A stretch of DNA of 64,000 nt, taken from NCBI RefSeq assembly GCF_932274485.2, contig NC_065882.2, positions 54,163,431 to 54,227,430 on the forward strand. Direction: 5' to 3'. The DNA comes from Patella vulgata. Lineage: Eukaryota > Mollusca > Gastropoda > Patellidae. Made by a program: the position numbers and the translations under genes. A model generated the notes under the pieces. It saw only the letters and a list, made by a program, of their open reading frames with translations. It was not told where the DNA came from and ran no database searches. Shown piece by piece: positions 1 to 12,900 of the stretch (positions are counted from its first letter, which is position 1; each line of letters begins with the position of its first letter).

Positions 1-221
1 GCACTACAGCCTACTCTTATACCAAATTCCAACTGCCAAGGGATCTTCAATGTGCACATAATATCTTAAATGTGTACACAGGACCTTGGTTTTTCATCCC
101 AGGTCCTCTATCCTGTACCAAGGGGGAACCCGCCGGAAAATCCAAATGAACTTTGTCAGCCAAAACCGGGATCGAACATAGGACCCCCAGATTAGAGAGC
201 CAAAGTCTTACTCACTGAATT
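1..221 (-). repeat. SINE-A copy, tRNA-derived, cut by window edge
   Basis: Read on the minus strand, the right part carries a tRNA-like promoter head with a box B core GTTCGATCCC (plus-strand GGGATCGAAC near 170). The left part carries the body block whose plus-strand reading ends in the CTACAGCCTACTCTTAT motif. The same body is found in the full-length copy at 20190-20561. The 3' tail lies off the window. The head runs directly into the core D tandem array at about 221, so the first bases of the tRNA region are missing. Divergence from the 20 kb copy is clear, so this is an old insertion. Confidence 0.8.
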
Positions 222-774
222 CATCATTTCATGACCCCAATGCTTCCCACCAAAATTGAAAATATTGGTTAAAACTAAAGCTTCCATTGCCTTCACAATT
301 TTTTCGGAAAGGTCAAAGAATGCTGAAAATCAATAGGTTTCATCCTTTCATGACTCCAATGCTTTATAAAATCTACTAAAAACTATAGCCGTTATCCCGC
401 TCACAAGGTTTACGGCAAAGGGGAGGGGGGGGGTAACATGGATAGGGTTACCACAATGCTTCACACCAAATTTGTAGCCTCTATCGCATTCACAAGGTTT
501 TCAACAAAGTGGGGATAAAACTCAAACAGAAAGTCGCAGAATGCTGAATAAAGTGTGTCTAATGGTGACCCCAATGCTTCAAACCAAATTTGAAAAAAAT
601 CTCTTAAAAACCGCAGCTTTTATCGCATTCACCAGGTTTTCGGCAAAGGAAGGTTAACTCAAAACGAAAAGTCCTCTCATGACCACGATAAAAAAAACCT
701 GTAACCTCTATCACATTCACAAGCCAACTGTTGACAGACAGACTGACAGACGTACAAATGTGGGCTATAAAAAT
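222..774 (+). repeat. HPE core D: tandem array with worn HPE-type 3' end
   Basis: Four diverged units of about 115 bp are visible, marked by a shared ACC(C)CAATGCTTC motif near 233, 352, 449 and 565, and by CGCATTCACAAGGTTTTC at the unit ends. After the array the sequence switches to GACAGACAGACTGACAGACG and then to AAATGTGGGCTATAAAAATG. This matches the 3' terminus of the other HPE loci except that the 5' hairpin arm is largely missing. A G-run near 421-430 interrupts unit two. The 246-bp minus-strand frame here is an accident of the repeat. The assignment rests on the terminus only; the core shares nothing with core A, B or C. Confidence 0.55.
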
Positions 775-957
775 GTGTAAATTCTTTTTTTGCCCTTCTT
801 CACACAGCTGGTCATTTAAAAATATACACATTAAATGTATCCATATCATTTTTCAAGGAAATTTAATGCCTTTTATATAATACCTTTGTTGAGACACAAG
901 AAATGAAATGTTTGTACTACTAGTTGCCAATATATCATATACCATGTCATATATTAA

Positions 958-1979
958 CCCTTTCAATGCTAGACGTAAATCCACTGCCTGTGCTAGACCC
1001 TTTTTTGAGGAAAAAAGGGAGGTTGGAACTGAATGCCAAGCAGTACTTATGGAAGCTTTTATGAAAAATCTTTTTGTCTGTTGGGATGGGCATGAGGTTG
1101 GGCTAAGAGGAAAAAATAGAATTTTGGAAATTTGCATAATAATGTAGTCACGTGACGTCATGGCGGCCATTTTGGATTTCTCATTTCACACTAAAGCTAA
1201 CACGAAAACGAATTTTTCTCCATGAAATACTTAAAAGATATTGTTTTTTTTACTGGATTTTGATAAAGATATATAAAATGAACAAAAATATCAATAGCAG
1301 CCATGAGCAATGCCGCCGCGAACACGCGCATCACGTCTCCCGCTGCCATGACCACGTGCGGATTGCAATACCTTGTTTTTACTTTCACTTTCACTTTCAT
1401 CCCCAAGTCCCATATCATTATCAATATAGTCAGTCAATAGATCTACACGTTCGGGAATCAGGAATTACCTACGTATTTTACGATCCAGCAGGCCAGCATT
1501 ATTATCAACATCAGAATTATTGTCAGAATCTACTGCAGACACAGGGCTATCGTGTTCACATTGGGCTTGTTCATCATGCACGGGAGACATAGCTAGCCAT
1601 GGGCGGAACGTCGCGCAAAAAATCACACACTTCATAATACCAATCACTGTCCTGACGACTATCATTATCAAGTAACTGGAAACGAATTATGTGTATCACC
1701 CGCCTCGAAATTGTCCACATGTTGGTCAGCAAGACGTCATTCACGACTTCGTCGAGAGTGCATCGTCTACGTTGTCACAATGCACTCCGCCATTTTACGG
1801 TTTGCTGCTTTGAAACACGTGGAAATATGTTCTAGTGTATAGAAAATACAATAGATGGCACTCGCAGTTACGGTACTAATTTTAGCGAGGGCTTTACTGA
1901 GTACACGGTAATACCGGGTACGGGCATTTTACCGACATTTTATAATACCCGGTACTACCGGGTATACGCAGTGAAAGGG
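958..1979. mobile_element. piggyBac-like element with TTAA duplications
   Basis: TTAA stands at both borders (954-957 and 1980-1983). Just inside are inverted ends CCCTTTCAATGC on the left and, read inward from the right, CCCTTTCACTGC, with one mismatch in 12. TTAA target duplication with CCCTT-type ends is the hallmark of the piggyBac superfamily. The body is about 1.02 kb, too short for a complete transposase of roughly 550-600 residues. A minus-strand stretch (about 1350-1670) reads as acidic, serine-rich sequence such as DSDNNSDVDNN and GDESESESKNK. That resembles the acidic N-terminal part of piggyBac transposases but is split by stops. The most likely reading is an internally deleted, non-autonomous copy. 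Just inside the right end the DNA is rich in short GGTA/TACC-type inverted motifs. Confidence 0.7.
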
Positions 1980-2055
1980 TTAAATAAATCTATTTAGCTC
2001 ACTCTGCGCAACTGTAATTTGTTTCTTAGATTTCTTTTGCGGAAATATTGTAAAA

Positions 2056-2272
2056 AGCAGTTGCAATGCAAGATACGCCCACATTTTGCAAGTGATGGAT
2101 AGAGAACAAGCTAAAAAAAAAAGCAAATTTTCACACAATCAGGGGTCATAATCCAGGATGTTACAGTTCGACATGTGTCAATATCGAAAGGAACCAAGAT
2201 CTTTGGGATATAAACATATATTTTAAGTTTCATCAAAATAAGATAAAAATTGAGACCTCTAGAGGGTTCACA
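2056..2272 (+). mobile_element. HPE 5'-end fragment (core A)
   Basis: Starts with a worn version of the HPE 5' terminus (GATACGCCCACATTTTGCAA, then GAGAACAAGCTAAAAA). It continues through one core A half-unit, including ACCAAGATCTTTGGGATATA and TGACCTCTAGAGGGT-like sequence, and stops near 2272. No 3' hairpin follows. Confidence 0.75.
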
Positions 2273-3691
2273 ACAGGGCTTCCACTTCAAAAATTTCCCA
2301 CCTGGTCAATTTTTAAACTGAAAAAAGTGGTGCTATTTTTAGCACATCAGAAGCCACAAAGCAACATGATATTGAAATGTCAATACGGTTTAATTTGGTC
2401 AAGGACAGTCTTACTTTATTTACAACATCACCCGTATATACGTGTCGGAACTCTGATGGGACTGTTGTGGTATAACATCTTTAAATAGTCTATCTTTGTA
2501 TTCAAGTGACGTTTTATGGTCACTGGAGACAGCGTACTCTACCAGAGCCGACTTTCTAAAATTCTGGGAACCAGTCACAAAACTATTCTTGGCGTTATGT
2601 TTCTGACAAAACGATCTTTTAATTAACCAGTGCGTACTGCATATGTGACGAGTTAGACTGTTGACTATTTCTCCATACACGGCGTAAAGTAGTTCCAAAT
2701 GATTAACGCATTTAAATAATTCAAAGTCATAAAAATGTACAATAATTAACATACTTTCTAAACTTATTAATATCAATATATTAACTTGTATTAATATTTG
2801 GGGAGCTCAAACAATATAGTTCCAGTATTTTCACTCGATAACATATATAAAGGTACTTGCACATGTATCAAAATGGCGGCAAGCATAAAACTCCATTGTT
2901 TCAAGCAAAGTAACGTCAATCAGTTGTTACATAAAAGACAAAAGAATTAAAAACACACCTGACAACACATCTTTTGTGTTGGAATATCATCTTAACCACG
3001 GGAATGTTTGTTACCATTTAGTTGAGATTTTACACAGACTTTCGGAGCGGAACTGTCTTCCTCGTGGGCCGATGTTGAAGAAGGGAGGTTGGATTTATTG
3101 ACAATATCATCATCTCACTTTCTTTTGTTATTCTGAGAGGTTTGGAATTTCAACATTTTGAAATGATGTAAAGAATACTAACATTTATGATATATATATC
3201 ATTCGCACGATTAACTCTAGTTATCAAGAGAAGACATCAAAGTAAAGTTTTTAATTTGTTTGATTTTTGAAACAGTAAATGTGGCTGCACGAGCGATGAA
3301 AGTCGCAAATATGCTGTAACAACAACTCGGTTTTAAGAATGATCACACAGTACTAATTAAAAAACAAAACACAGCTAATTAAAGTGATTAAAAGTTAAGC
3401 CTTTAATCTGTTTGATGTTGATCCTCCGTTGATTGTGATTAGAGCAATATACACAAGGATAATTAATTGGCAGTGGTTCCATTCGTGGACCACTGAACAC
3501 TGTTAATTTTATTATATCTGATAGTTTACATCACGACACGTACAGAGTTCCGTCGTATCCTGGGATTTTATGATTTTGCACAAAATAGGCTATTTTTCCG
3601 GTGTGCAAAATGACCTACGGGTCTGATCCAGTTTTGGTCATTTTCCATAGACGTCGGTCCCAACTGGCATATACGGCTGACATGGAACCTA
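2273..3691. other. No gene recognised
   Basis: AT-rich DNA without a convincing exon. A minus-strand frame of 118 codons (2420-2776) shows no recognisable motif or signal peptide. CAGGGCTTCCAC at about 2274 looks like the tip of a hAT-type element, but no matching opposite end was found. Confidence 0.4.
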
Positions 3692-5143
3692 TGGTCCACA
3701 ACCTTGGTAGTACATATTTTTACACTATTTCCGTACAAGGAGCAGCCTTTTTGTCGGCAGTTTCATTCCAATTTGAATTCAACCTTCATTGATATGTAAC
3801 GGTGATATATTTAAACAGTTCTTTAAAATTGAATACAAATTGCGACTTCTAGCGGGTCCACAAGCTAAGAATTTGATTTTTCGAACAATCAGGGGCAATT
3901 ATCCAGGAAGTTACGTTTGGATATGCGCAATAATCGAAAATAACCAAGATCTTTATGAATAATCGAAAAGAACCAAGATCTTTGTGATATAAACATAAAT
4001 TTAAAGTTTCATCAAAATCGAATCAAATTTGTAGCCTCCAGAAGGTCCACAACCTTGATATACCATATTTTTACACTATTTGCATACGAGGGGGCGGCTC
4101 TTTTGTCTGGCAGTTTCGGTCCGATTTTCACAATATTCAAAGCCAACCATCATTAGGGTGTAACGGTGATATATTCAAATGATTTTTTAAATCAAATAAA
4201 AATTGTGACCTCTAGAGGGACCATAAGCTAAAAGCATGATTTTTCGTACAATCAAGGGCCATAATTTAGGAAGTTACAATCCGATATGCGCGAATATCAA
4301 AATAAACCAAGATCTCTGGGTTATAACCATCCAAATTGGATCTAAATTGTGACCTCTAAAAGGTCCACACTCCACAACCTTGATATAACATATTTTTACA
4401 TTATTGGCGTACAAGGGGCGGCAATTTTGTCCAGCAGTTTTGGTCTGATTTTAACGAAATTCAAACTCAACCGACATTACGGTCTCACAGTGATATATAT
4501 TCCAACATTTTTTTAAATCGGAAAAAAATTGTGACCTCTAGGGAGACCACAAGCTAAAAACACGATTTTCCGTACAATCAAGGGCCATAATCAGGGAAGT
4601 TAGGATCCAACATAAGAGAATAATTAATATCGAAAGGAACCAAGACCTTTAGGTTATAAACAAATTAGGATCTGTGTTTTAATTTTAATCAGATTAGATT
4701 TTTTGCTATACATACTGTGTTAAATTTAGAAGCAATTATCAATTGGACATTTTCTTCATCTTTATATGAAAAAGTTACGGAATAGAGTTCAATTATTGTA
4801 CATTTATCTAATCAGGCTTTTAACTGACACTGTATACAATAGTTAACATGTCCATAATCTTGTTGTTTATTTATGATTATATTGTGACCTCTAGAGTGTC
4901 CACAAGCTAAACACATGATTTTTCATACAATCAGGGACTATAATCCAGGAAGTTATTGATACTTGCCAATATTGAAAGGAACCAAGATCTTTAGGAAATA
5001 GACGTATATTTTAAGTTTCGTCAAAATCAGAATAAATTGTGACCTGTAGAGTGCCCACAAAAAAATTGTGGACAGATGGAGGTCCGGACGGACATGGGCA
5101 ACGGCATAATACATCTACATGAAAATGTGGATGTATAAAAAGG
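3692..5143 (+). mobile_element. HPE locus, core A, 5' end missing
   Basis: Alternating core A half-units, recognised by repeated GGTCCACAACCTTGATAT, AATCAAGGGCCATAAT and ACCAAGATCTTT motifs. The locus ends in GACGGACATGGGCAACGGC and the 3' hairpin at 5109-5136 (arms ATACATCTACAT and ATGTGGATGTAT, loop GAAA), then an A-run. About 190 bp of unrelated AT-rich sequence (about 4690-4880) interrupts the array. The 5' terminus is not visible. Short frames inside are by-products of the repeat. Confidence 0.8.
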
Positions 5144-7773
5144 TTCGGATTGTTGGGAACAACTTTGATAGATCATACTATGGTGACCTTAGGACAACCA
5201 TTTGGTTAGGGGCATTTCTTAACTTTTACTGTGCCACTTTTGTGATCCACATCTTCACTTTCTCCTTAAATTTTATATTTATTCAATATTGTCATTAATG
5301 CTCAGTACAACCAGAAAATAGTTCCTGAATGTTTCAGTTTTTCATGTCTGATTCTTAAATAAACCGGTATTCATAAACAGAGAAAATAAAATATCTATTA
5401 AACTACATGTGCGAAGAATATTAGATTGGTCCTTTGGATTTTCTTTGCTGGGTTCAAATAAGGGTAAATAATTGGTGCCAATTCAGTCACATCAAATACT
5501 AGGTCAAACCATATTTTCAGTCCACAAAAGAATGGCATATCACCAAGATACTAAAGCTTTCTTGGGGCATTTGGGACATATGTGAACCCCTTGGCATACT
5601 AAGTCGCAGGGAGGAAATTTTAAAAATTGAGTTATTGTTACTTTCACATTCTCCAACTCATTACCTTTAATTTGATGTATAGTTTGTTTGAAACGGGCAA
5701 AAATTGACTGAGCTCTGTCCAATCGAAGCTACCCAACTCAGAAAAGTAAGTTTTGAGAAAAGCAAGTCAAAGATTTGGTATGTTCCAAAACCAAATCCCA
5801 TAGCAACCAGGCCAGTTATTTGTTGTTTTGTCGTTGCAAATATCTTTCCATGGGTTTTCAGGGGTGCTGAAAACGAAAATCGTAGTAAAAATTTGATCCG
5901 ACGATTTCCGCCATTTATTTGCTATTTTGTCGTTTAATATTTTTGGTGTTTAGGATTTAAAGGGTGCTGACGACAAAAATCATAGTAAATGCACTCCTTT
6001 CGTGACGAAACATTCATAACACATGCGGCATATTCACATGATAGTGTTCTACTGAAGAATAATCAATACATTAGTCTGTTTTGTATATTATGACTTTGGT
6101 GAGATTAACAGTTAATCTCATCAATTAATTAGCACCCTAGTACCAGCTAGTGGTCAGGAGATTAAGATTGTCGATTGGATAATCATCAAAGATGCTGCCA
6201 CAGCTGGACAAGTGTTCATTTAACATGTGAATTAAAATAAGATTTTGCGTGTATGATAGGTCTATTATTATTTTCAGGTACCGTAACGGTATCAAAATAT
6301 GAGTCCCTATAGAAATGCCAATTTCATAGTCAAGAAATACTTACGTTCAATTTTGTGCATTCTGGCTTTGATGTAATTAAACAATGGCAGACTCGAGAAT
6401 CGTCGCAATTCGGCTCGTTGGTCGTTCTCATTTTTTCGACCCATAGTGATAAGAGAACTTTAAACAATAATATCCAAGATGCATTTCTTACTTTGCATGC
6501 TGTATGAAGAAGCGACAGTAAAGGGAATTCATCTATCAATAAAATTCTCTTCGAAAAGAAAATTATTGGCCATTTTGTTTATTGCCATTTAAGGCCTATA
6601 AATTATTTTTTTAAAGATGATATGAGATATCAAATAATTACCGCTTGGATTAATTATTCGGAGTTAATAAGGAATTGTCGACGGCTTTATCATTGACCTG
6701 TGACAGTTGATTAGTATTACTCAATGACACCCACCTGCATGTCGATTAATTTACATAATCAGCCACATGGTTTGGATTAACACTCAACGGCAATCAATAT
6801 ATGATCAGAATTAATTTTTTTCTGCCACTTATCAGAGTGAATCGCATGTAGGTAACCAAAAACATTATCGCCAAAACCAAATATTAATCGCCCGCTCGAG
6901 TCAGCCACGTAACCATAATGCTTTTCACTCGGTGTCTGGGCCAATCAGCAAACGAGTTGTGTAGACAGCATAGCAACAAGCGGTGGTGGTTTATATTTTT
7001 TAGGGACTTTTAAAACTCGATTGTATCCATTCAAAATCAATTCATCGACATTAATTTGATCATATTTGTAAACTAGAGATTTTCTGCTTTACAACGATGT
7101 CAATTATTATGCAAGAGGAATGACCAGTCGTCCAGCAGCGAGCGAAGAAAAATAACTAATTTCGCCTAGAATTTTAAGAAATAGGAAAGATTTAAGAATA
7201 CGGTACTCTTACAAAACGTTCAAATAAAGGTGTTCTAAAATCTTTTATTTCTATTTTGATCTTTTGTGTCGATAGATATTTATAGACACATTTTTGTGAA
7301 AATCTCAATTTCAATCAAAATCAATATTTTCACTTATTTTGTTTCTAGTCCAAAATTAGATTTTGCGTATTCCGACTCACTTTGATATACGTAATCACAT
7401 ATGTTGTTCATGTTCAAACTGAAATGCAAATTAATCATCTAGACTATAAATGGGAGGCACATTAAAAATATTCAATGTTGACTTTTTGTTCTAGATGTAT
7501 TGAAGCCTCATTAACCAATCAACATGACTTTCAATATGTTTATTTTATGTATATATATCTAAAAGTCATAACACCCTTGGTGGAGAACATGCACACTTGG
7601 GAAATTAAGAAACTAATAGAATTTTAATTCCCTTTCTAGAATAAGCAGTTTTTCCAATAATGAAATTCCAGTGGGTTGTTATGAAATTTATCAAATAAAA
7701 GCTTTTGCAAACAAAGATAATAATATTTCAGCTGCTTGTCTTGTAAATCAACAGAAATGATAAATCAGACAGC
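5144..7773. other. No gene recognised; short local repeat and weak promoter-like spot
   Basis: Mostly unique AT-rich DNA. A 60-codon minus frame at 5540-5722 has a cysteine-rich end (PPCDLVCQGVHICPKCPKK) that could be an exon or element remnant, but I cannot assign it. A CCAAT box (GGGCCAATCAGC, near 6950) lies about 40 bp before a TATA-like TTATATTTTT (6991); this is too weak to call a promoter. Confidence 0.35.
5812..5998 (+). repeat. Two diverged tandem units of about 99 bp
   Basis: The motif TTATTTG(T/C)T(G/A)TTTTGTCGTT occurs at 5816 and 5915, and GGGTGCTGA(A/C) followed by CGAAAATCGTAGTAAA or CAAAAATCATAGTAAA closes each unit. This is a local duplication, well diverged. Confidence 0.7.
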
Positions 7774-8078
7774 ATGAAATGAAATGGGTTTAATGTCCTG
7801 CTTTTCTACACTATCCTGGTTAATGAAGACAGGAAATTTTGCCTTGACAGTTGTGTTTCCGATTACTTTTCATATAATTTCAACTGTCAAGGGTTCTTTA
7901 GTACACATCCAAACTACTAGACAACCTTTTTTCTTTGCCAGGCCCTTCATCTTATAGCACTGACAAGGAGAAAACAGACTGGAAAATCCTGAGCAGCTTT
8001 CTCTGTGAACACTGGGATCAAACCAGATCTGCCTGATTAGTGGGTCAGCACCATTCTCACTACGGCCACCATGGCTCT
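7774..8078 (-). repeat. SINE-A copy, near full length, old
   Basis: On the plus strand it begins with the reversed 3' tail ATGAAATGAAATGGGTTTAA. It continues through the body (TCAACTGTCAAGGGTTCTTT, CACTGACAAGGAGAAAAC) and ends with the tRNA-like head, where box B reads GGGATCAAACCAG on the plus strand. Order and length match the 372-bp copy at 20190-20561, with many substitutions and small deletions. Confidence 0.8.
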
Positions 8079-9171
8079 AAATTGGCCAACAACTACTTAG
8101 CTTGCATTTAGTTAGTATTATTAGTCATGCTTTTCAAGTACTTTTGGTGTTTAAGGCGGGGGGCTTATGTCGCTATTGCGATCCGATGCAACTGTGTGTG
8201 ATTGAGATTGGTGCAACTGGATGAAACTGCATGGGAGTTTCATGAAAATGGCGATATGATGGATTGGATGCGACTGTTAAAAAAGTCAGTTGCTGTTAGT
8301 TGCAACATCAGTGGTTTTGCGACTGAATGCAACTAGTTTTGAGGGAATGTTTGGGCATTCTGTGTATTTTGTAGTTTTGCTCACATCTTCATTATGTCAT
8401 TTGTGTACATAAAAATGGCTGTTGATGCTATCAAAGAGAGTTTGGACTGACCAGGGTTCTTAATCCATTTAGAAATGATCTGGCTAGAATTGGGTCAAAT
8501 GAGGTCCCGGTAGGAACTGGGTTTTTAAGCTTTCATTCCCATTAATATAGACACTTCAACAAAAATAATTCTTGGTAATTTGTTAGGAGGAATATCGTAT
8601 TCTACAGTAGGTAATTACCCAAAAAATAATGACAAATAGATACACCGTTCGGAAAATGTTCCATATTTAATTCACGTACCGCTTGAAATTCATGTGAGTA
8701 ATATTCCTGAATAAATTACTGTATTTGTTTTGGTTTTTTTTGATGGATATAAGTTGATACGGCACCATGGTATTTCTTCATAGCAAAATTTATAGGGTTT
8801 TTTTCTATCACGTAACTTGCAAATGTTTTTATTTATTCGTTCATGATAGATACATAGGCACAGTGATCATGTGACAACCATAATTGAAATGGCTTTAAAA
8901 TTAAATTAAATACAACTATGCCATATAGTCTTCAATAATAATAACGACAATATTTTTAAAATTAAGCCTCTGTCAGTGTATAAAATAAAAATAAAACTAG
9001 CATTGCTGGTTTATTGACCTAATTCCAACAATGTCACGTGTCATCGGGGCATTCGGCATTGGAGATTCATAATATATTATTAATGACTGTTTCTCGATGG
9101 ATTCAGTGTTCTATCCGAGGATAATATTCAACTAAGATTTGAATTTAATTAACAACTGGTCCGTGAAACAA
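8079..9171. other. No gene; GCAACT-rich patch at 8150-8345
   Basis: About 200 bp (8150-8345) repeat short motifs built on TGCAACT, ATGCGACT and GCGATATGATGGATTGGATG. This looks like a decayed low-complexity or MITE-like segment. The rest is AT-rich unique DNA. Confidence 0.4.
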
Positions 9172-9938
9172 TTAAAGGAGCTAAGTTGCTAATATTTGGG
9201 ACCTAGAAATTGACACAAATGGGTCGCAACGCATGCAATAATGTAATATGAATGTATATAAATTGATTTACATTCAATCGTTTCTGTTTTTACTGTAATT
9301 TCTAATCAGTTAGGTTCAGCGACATATGCCAGTATTCTCAATCGAATTTCAATCTCTAGCTTCTGGTTATTCCAGTCTACGCCGATAGTATTTATTGGGC
9401 ATGCTCTCCAGATAAGAATATAGCGTCACCGTTTGACATGACTTGTGGAATATGCCTAGCCTCGTTTTCTGAGTCCCTTACTACACACAGCGCTGAAACG
9501 CATTATGGTACACGATTCGTGTACCAATTGTAAAATGTTTTTACTGTAATTTCTAATCAGTTAGGTTCAGCGACATACGCCAGTATTCTCAATCGAATTT
9601 CAATCTCTAGCTTCTGGTTATTCCAGTCTACGCCAATAGTATTTATTGGGCATGCTCTCCAGATAAGAATATAGCGTCACCGTTTGACATGACTTGTGGA
9701 ATATGCCTAGCCTCGTTTTCGGAGTCCCTTATTCCACACAGCGCTGAAACGCATTATGGTACACGACTCGTGTACCAATTGTAAAATGTTTATTTTGTCT
9801 GAAATATTGGATATCAGAAGGGCACCTTTTCCCGGTAAGATCACAACATCCGTATTGATTTAAATTGACAAATAATGTTTTCAATGTTGAAGATTTTGGG
9901 TGATATTGAGTTAGAGACTTAGCTACTTTAAATTGTGA
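9172..9938 (+). repeat. Interspersed repeat R, copy 1 with internal duplication
   Basis: This block matches 21883-22382 in reverse orientation. Matching landmarks are GGGACCTAGAAATTGACACA, CGCATTATGGTACACG and GATATTGAGTTAGAGACTTA. Copy 2 carries the central segment once; here it is present twice. No terminal inverted repeat, tRNA promoter or coding frame is evident, so the class of element is unknown. Confidence 0.75.
9287..9788 (+). repeat. Recent 251-bp tandem duplication inside repeat R
   Basis: Unit one is 9287-9537 and unit two 9538-9788. The two differ at only a handful of positions, for example ATATGCC versus ATACGCC and GATTCG versus GACTCG, so identity is roughly 97%. The duplication is much younger than the split between the R copies at 9 and 22 kb. 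Confidence 0.9.
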
Positions 9939-12900
9939 TCCAGTTATTATTTTAATATCTAGAGGTACACCTGGAATTCATATGGAGCGTCGAAGGCGTG
10001 CGATAGATGCACAATCCATGCCGAGATCGTCTTCCTTCGAATTGCCATGTGGCTTATTTCCTGAAAGGCAAATTACTGGACCTGTTAAAAATAATCAACT
10101 AGCTTGTTTTGTTTTTTTACCTGATTATTAAAATTACCATTACTTGTGCTAATTACTCGGATTATGAACAACGTGGCCGATTCCACTAAGGGTATGACTG
10201 TTATTGTAGCCGACAAGCAAGTTGATTGACTACACAATTAACATGTAATAATTAACATGTAATAATTAACCCGTTGTAATTTAGCCGAAAGTAGATTGAT
10301 GTATGATACCATGGTGGCCGGTTCTTTGTTTTACCAATCCGATTAATAAAATTTCAAGCGGCTAAAGTTGACAAAAAACAGTCGATTAAGATCACTGGTT
10401 TGGACAACAATAGTGTATTTGTATTCAAAGAAAATATAATACCATGCAATAGCAGAACCAGCTTTTAAGAAATTTACTGCTAACTATTTTGAACTATCAC
10501 ATTGCCATAAAGTTGTTACCCTGACCATAGGTTGGTGGGAGCTGGGTCAGTTGCAAATAATCACAGTCAACATAAGCCTTCTGAGATTCCAGTTGCAAGT
10601 AGTTTCATGTACTTGCAACTAAACATGTGCGGGCAAAATTAGCGGTTGGCATTTCTAGTTGCACACAATAGCATCGGTTTGTATGGGCAACATAAGCAGG
10701 GCTTATAAGGGTATATTAATATACCAGCTGAGGCAAGTTGACATGCAAGGTAAATATTAAAGATATTTATCAACAAAAGTAGTAAGGATAAATGAATGTC
10801 AAGTTCTGGAAATATATACATAACTATCAAAGACATCTTTCCAACATTCATATTCAAATACTAATAGTGAATACATATTGGCATGAGTAATAATTGAATG
10901 TACCCCAATAGTCAATTGAATTGTCAAGAGGTTCATTTGAATATAACAAATTTTGAAGGGTTTTGTGTTTCCCAGTAATTCTGGTAACACCAGAGAGGAG
11001 AGCATTCTACTCCAATGACCCATTAACTTTTGAGATTTGCGCATAATTGAGGTAATCAAAAACATCAAGTTGAGATAGAAGGTGTTTATTTAGTGTGATT
11101 AGAATTATTAAACAAGCCTTCCCCTCAAGGCATCACATGCTACTTTGTCTGTTCATAAAATTTGCACTGTTGACACTAGTTTATTAAAGTCTTGGGAAAG
11201 TTTGTTAGGGCAGTATATTTCTGAATGCCTTTAGGATGGGAGAGAAATCCAAATATTGAAGAGAAAAACTTCATTACTGCTATAAATCAGAGGAGACTGA
11301 TAAAATTACTATTCAATGTAAAATACTATAATAAAAAACCTTATTATCATTCATATAATTCATAAAAAAAGTTTCAAACATTCCTGTCAATATAGAGTAA
11401 CGATTAGAGACACAGAAGCAATTCTGCTAAAACCGTATAGTTATTGTATTAATAAAATTTCATATCTTCTTTTTAAGTTTCTGATTAATATGCAAAATGT
11501 GGCATCTTATAGCCACATAACCAGTAGCGTGAATTAAGAAAACCATATTATTTTATGTGTCCTTAAAGCAGATAAATAAAATATGGATGTAACATAGTGA
11601 GACCATTTGCAAGACCTCATATAAATTCTTTTATGACATAAATGTATTACTAGATACCGTCCATTTTAACTTTTTGTGCTCAGTAACAGGAATAGTTTGA
11701 ATAACTTGCTTTTAGTCAATTTGACCTTAATCTACTCATGAGAAGATCATATGTTCTAAAAGGTTATTTTCATACTAATTTACTAATCGCTGTCATTAAG
11801 GGAATATTTTTTATAATAAATTTCTAAACTTGTTAGGAACCAAGTTCATCACAATCTTAAATAAATATCTACAAACCCAATAAATCAAACAGCAATTACA
11901 AATCTCATATTATTTCTTCTTCAAACAGAGCGTTTACTCTACAAGTCTGAAGATACAGTGATTCAAAAAGCAGTCTCAAAGGAGTTTAACTGATAGTCTA
12001 CTTAGTCTGGATATTTCATTGCTTCAATATTTTACAGATGTCCTTTACAGTTATATATCATCTAAACATAAAATTGAAGAGGATATAGGGAAAATATTGA
12101 CCTGTGTATAAAATCGAGAATTTAGACTATAGTTAATGTATTAAAAATGGAGGAGAATAATGAATAATGGATGAGCTTGCTTGCTGTGTTGTATTGATCA
12201 TTTTTAGAGCATCTAATATCACTTCTCATATGAAGTAAACAAATTGCCATATCTGTCAGTTGATATTTTACTTGTAATGTTGCTGTCTGTATATAGTAGA
12301 CCAAGGTTCACACTAGACTCCTAGTGTGAACCTTGAGCATTCTCCTGTAACCAGTTAGGTTCTTATTGTTGTTGACAGTATATCATACTGGTTTCCCCTT
12401 ATTCATAAATTGGAAACACTTAATTCAGCTAATAATGCCCTTAAATGGAATATATATTAGTAGTAATTGATCATGTACGTACACAAAGAAGACAACCAAA
12501 ATGGCAAAACACAATCTCCTGAGAACTATATATTCTGTAAAATAACATCATTCTGATTATATATACTGTAGCGCTTTGCCAACAAACGGAGTAGCAATCA
12601 AGTTGGTTGGGGGAGTTCTGTTGCAATTAGTTGATCAGGTCCCACACCCTTTTTTATGCCACCATTGGTCTATCGGCCGACCACAAGCCGTTGTATAGTA
12701 GAGCTTCTCGGAAGATAAGGCGTACTAGCTAAAAAAATTAGTGTGCTGTATTCAGCTCTCTCTCTTTGAATAAAAGGAACAAACAGTGTAAAACTTTTCA
12801 AAGTTTTATTAAGAATAACAAAATCAGGTTCGTGATGTTTATGGGCTTGGAAAACTCTTTTATAATATTGATAACAAGCCAACAGTGAGGCTGATGTCCC

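Noticed and set aside
1152-1592. 146-codon plus frame as a gene
   Set aside because: It lies inside the piggyBac-like element, is histidine- and tyrosine-rich without a domain, and runs opposite to the more transposase-like acidic reading.
5540-5722. Cysteine-rich 60-codon minus frame
   Set aside because: The CxxC-like end is suggestive of a zinc-binding remnant, but there is only one short frame and no flanking support.
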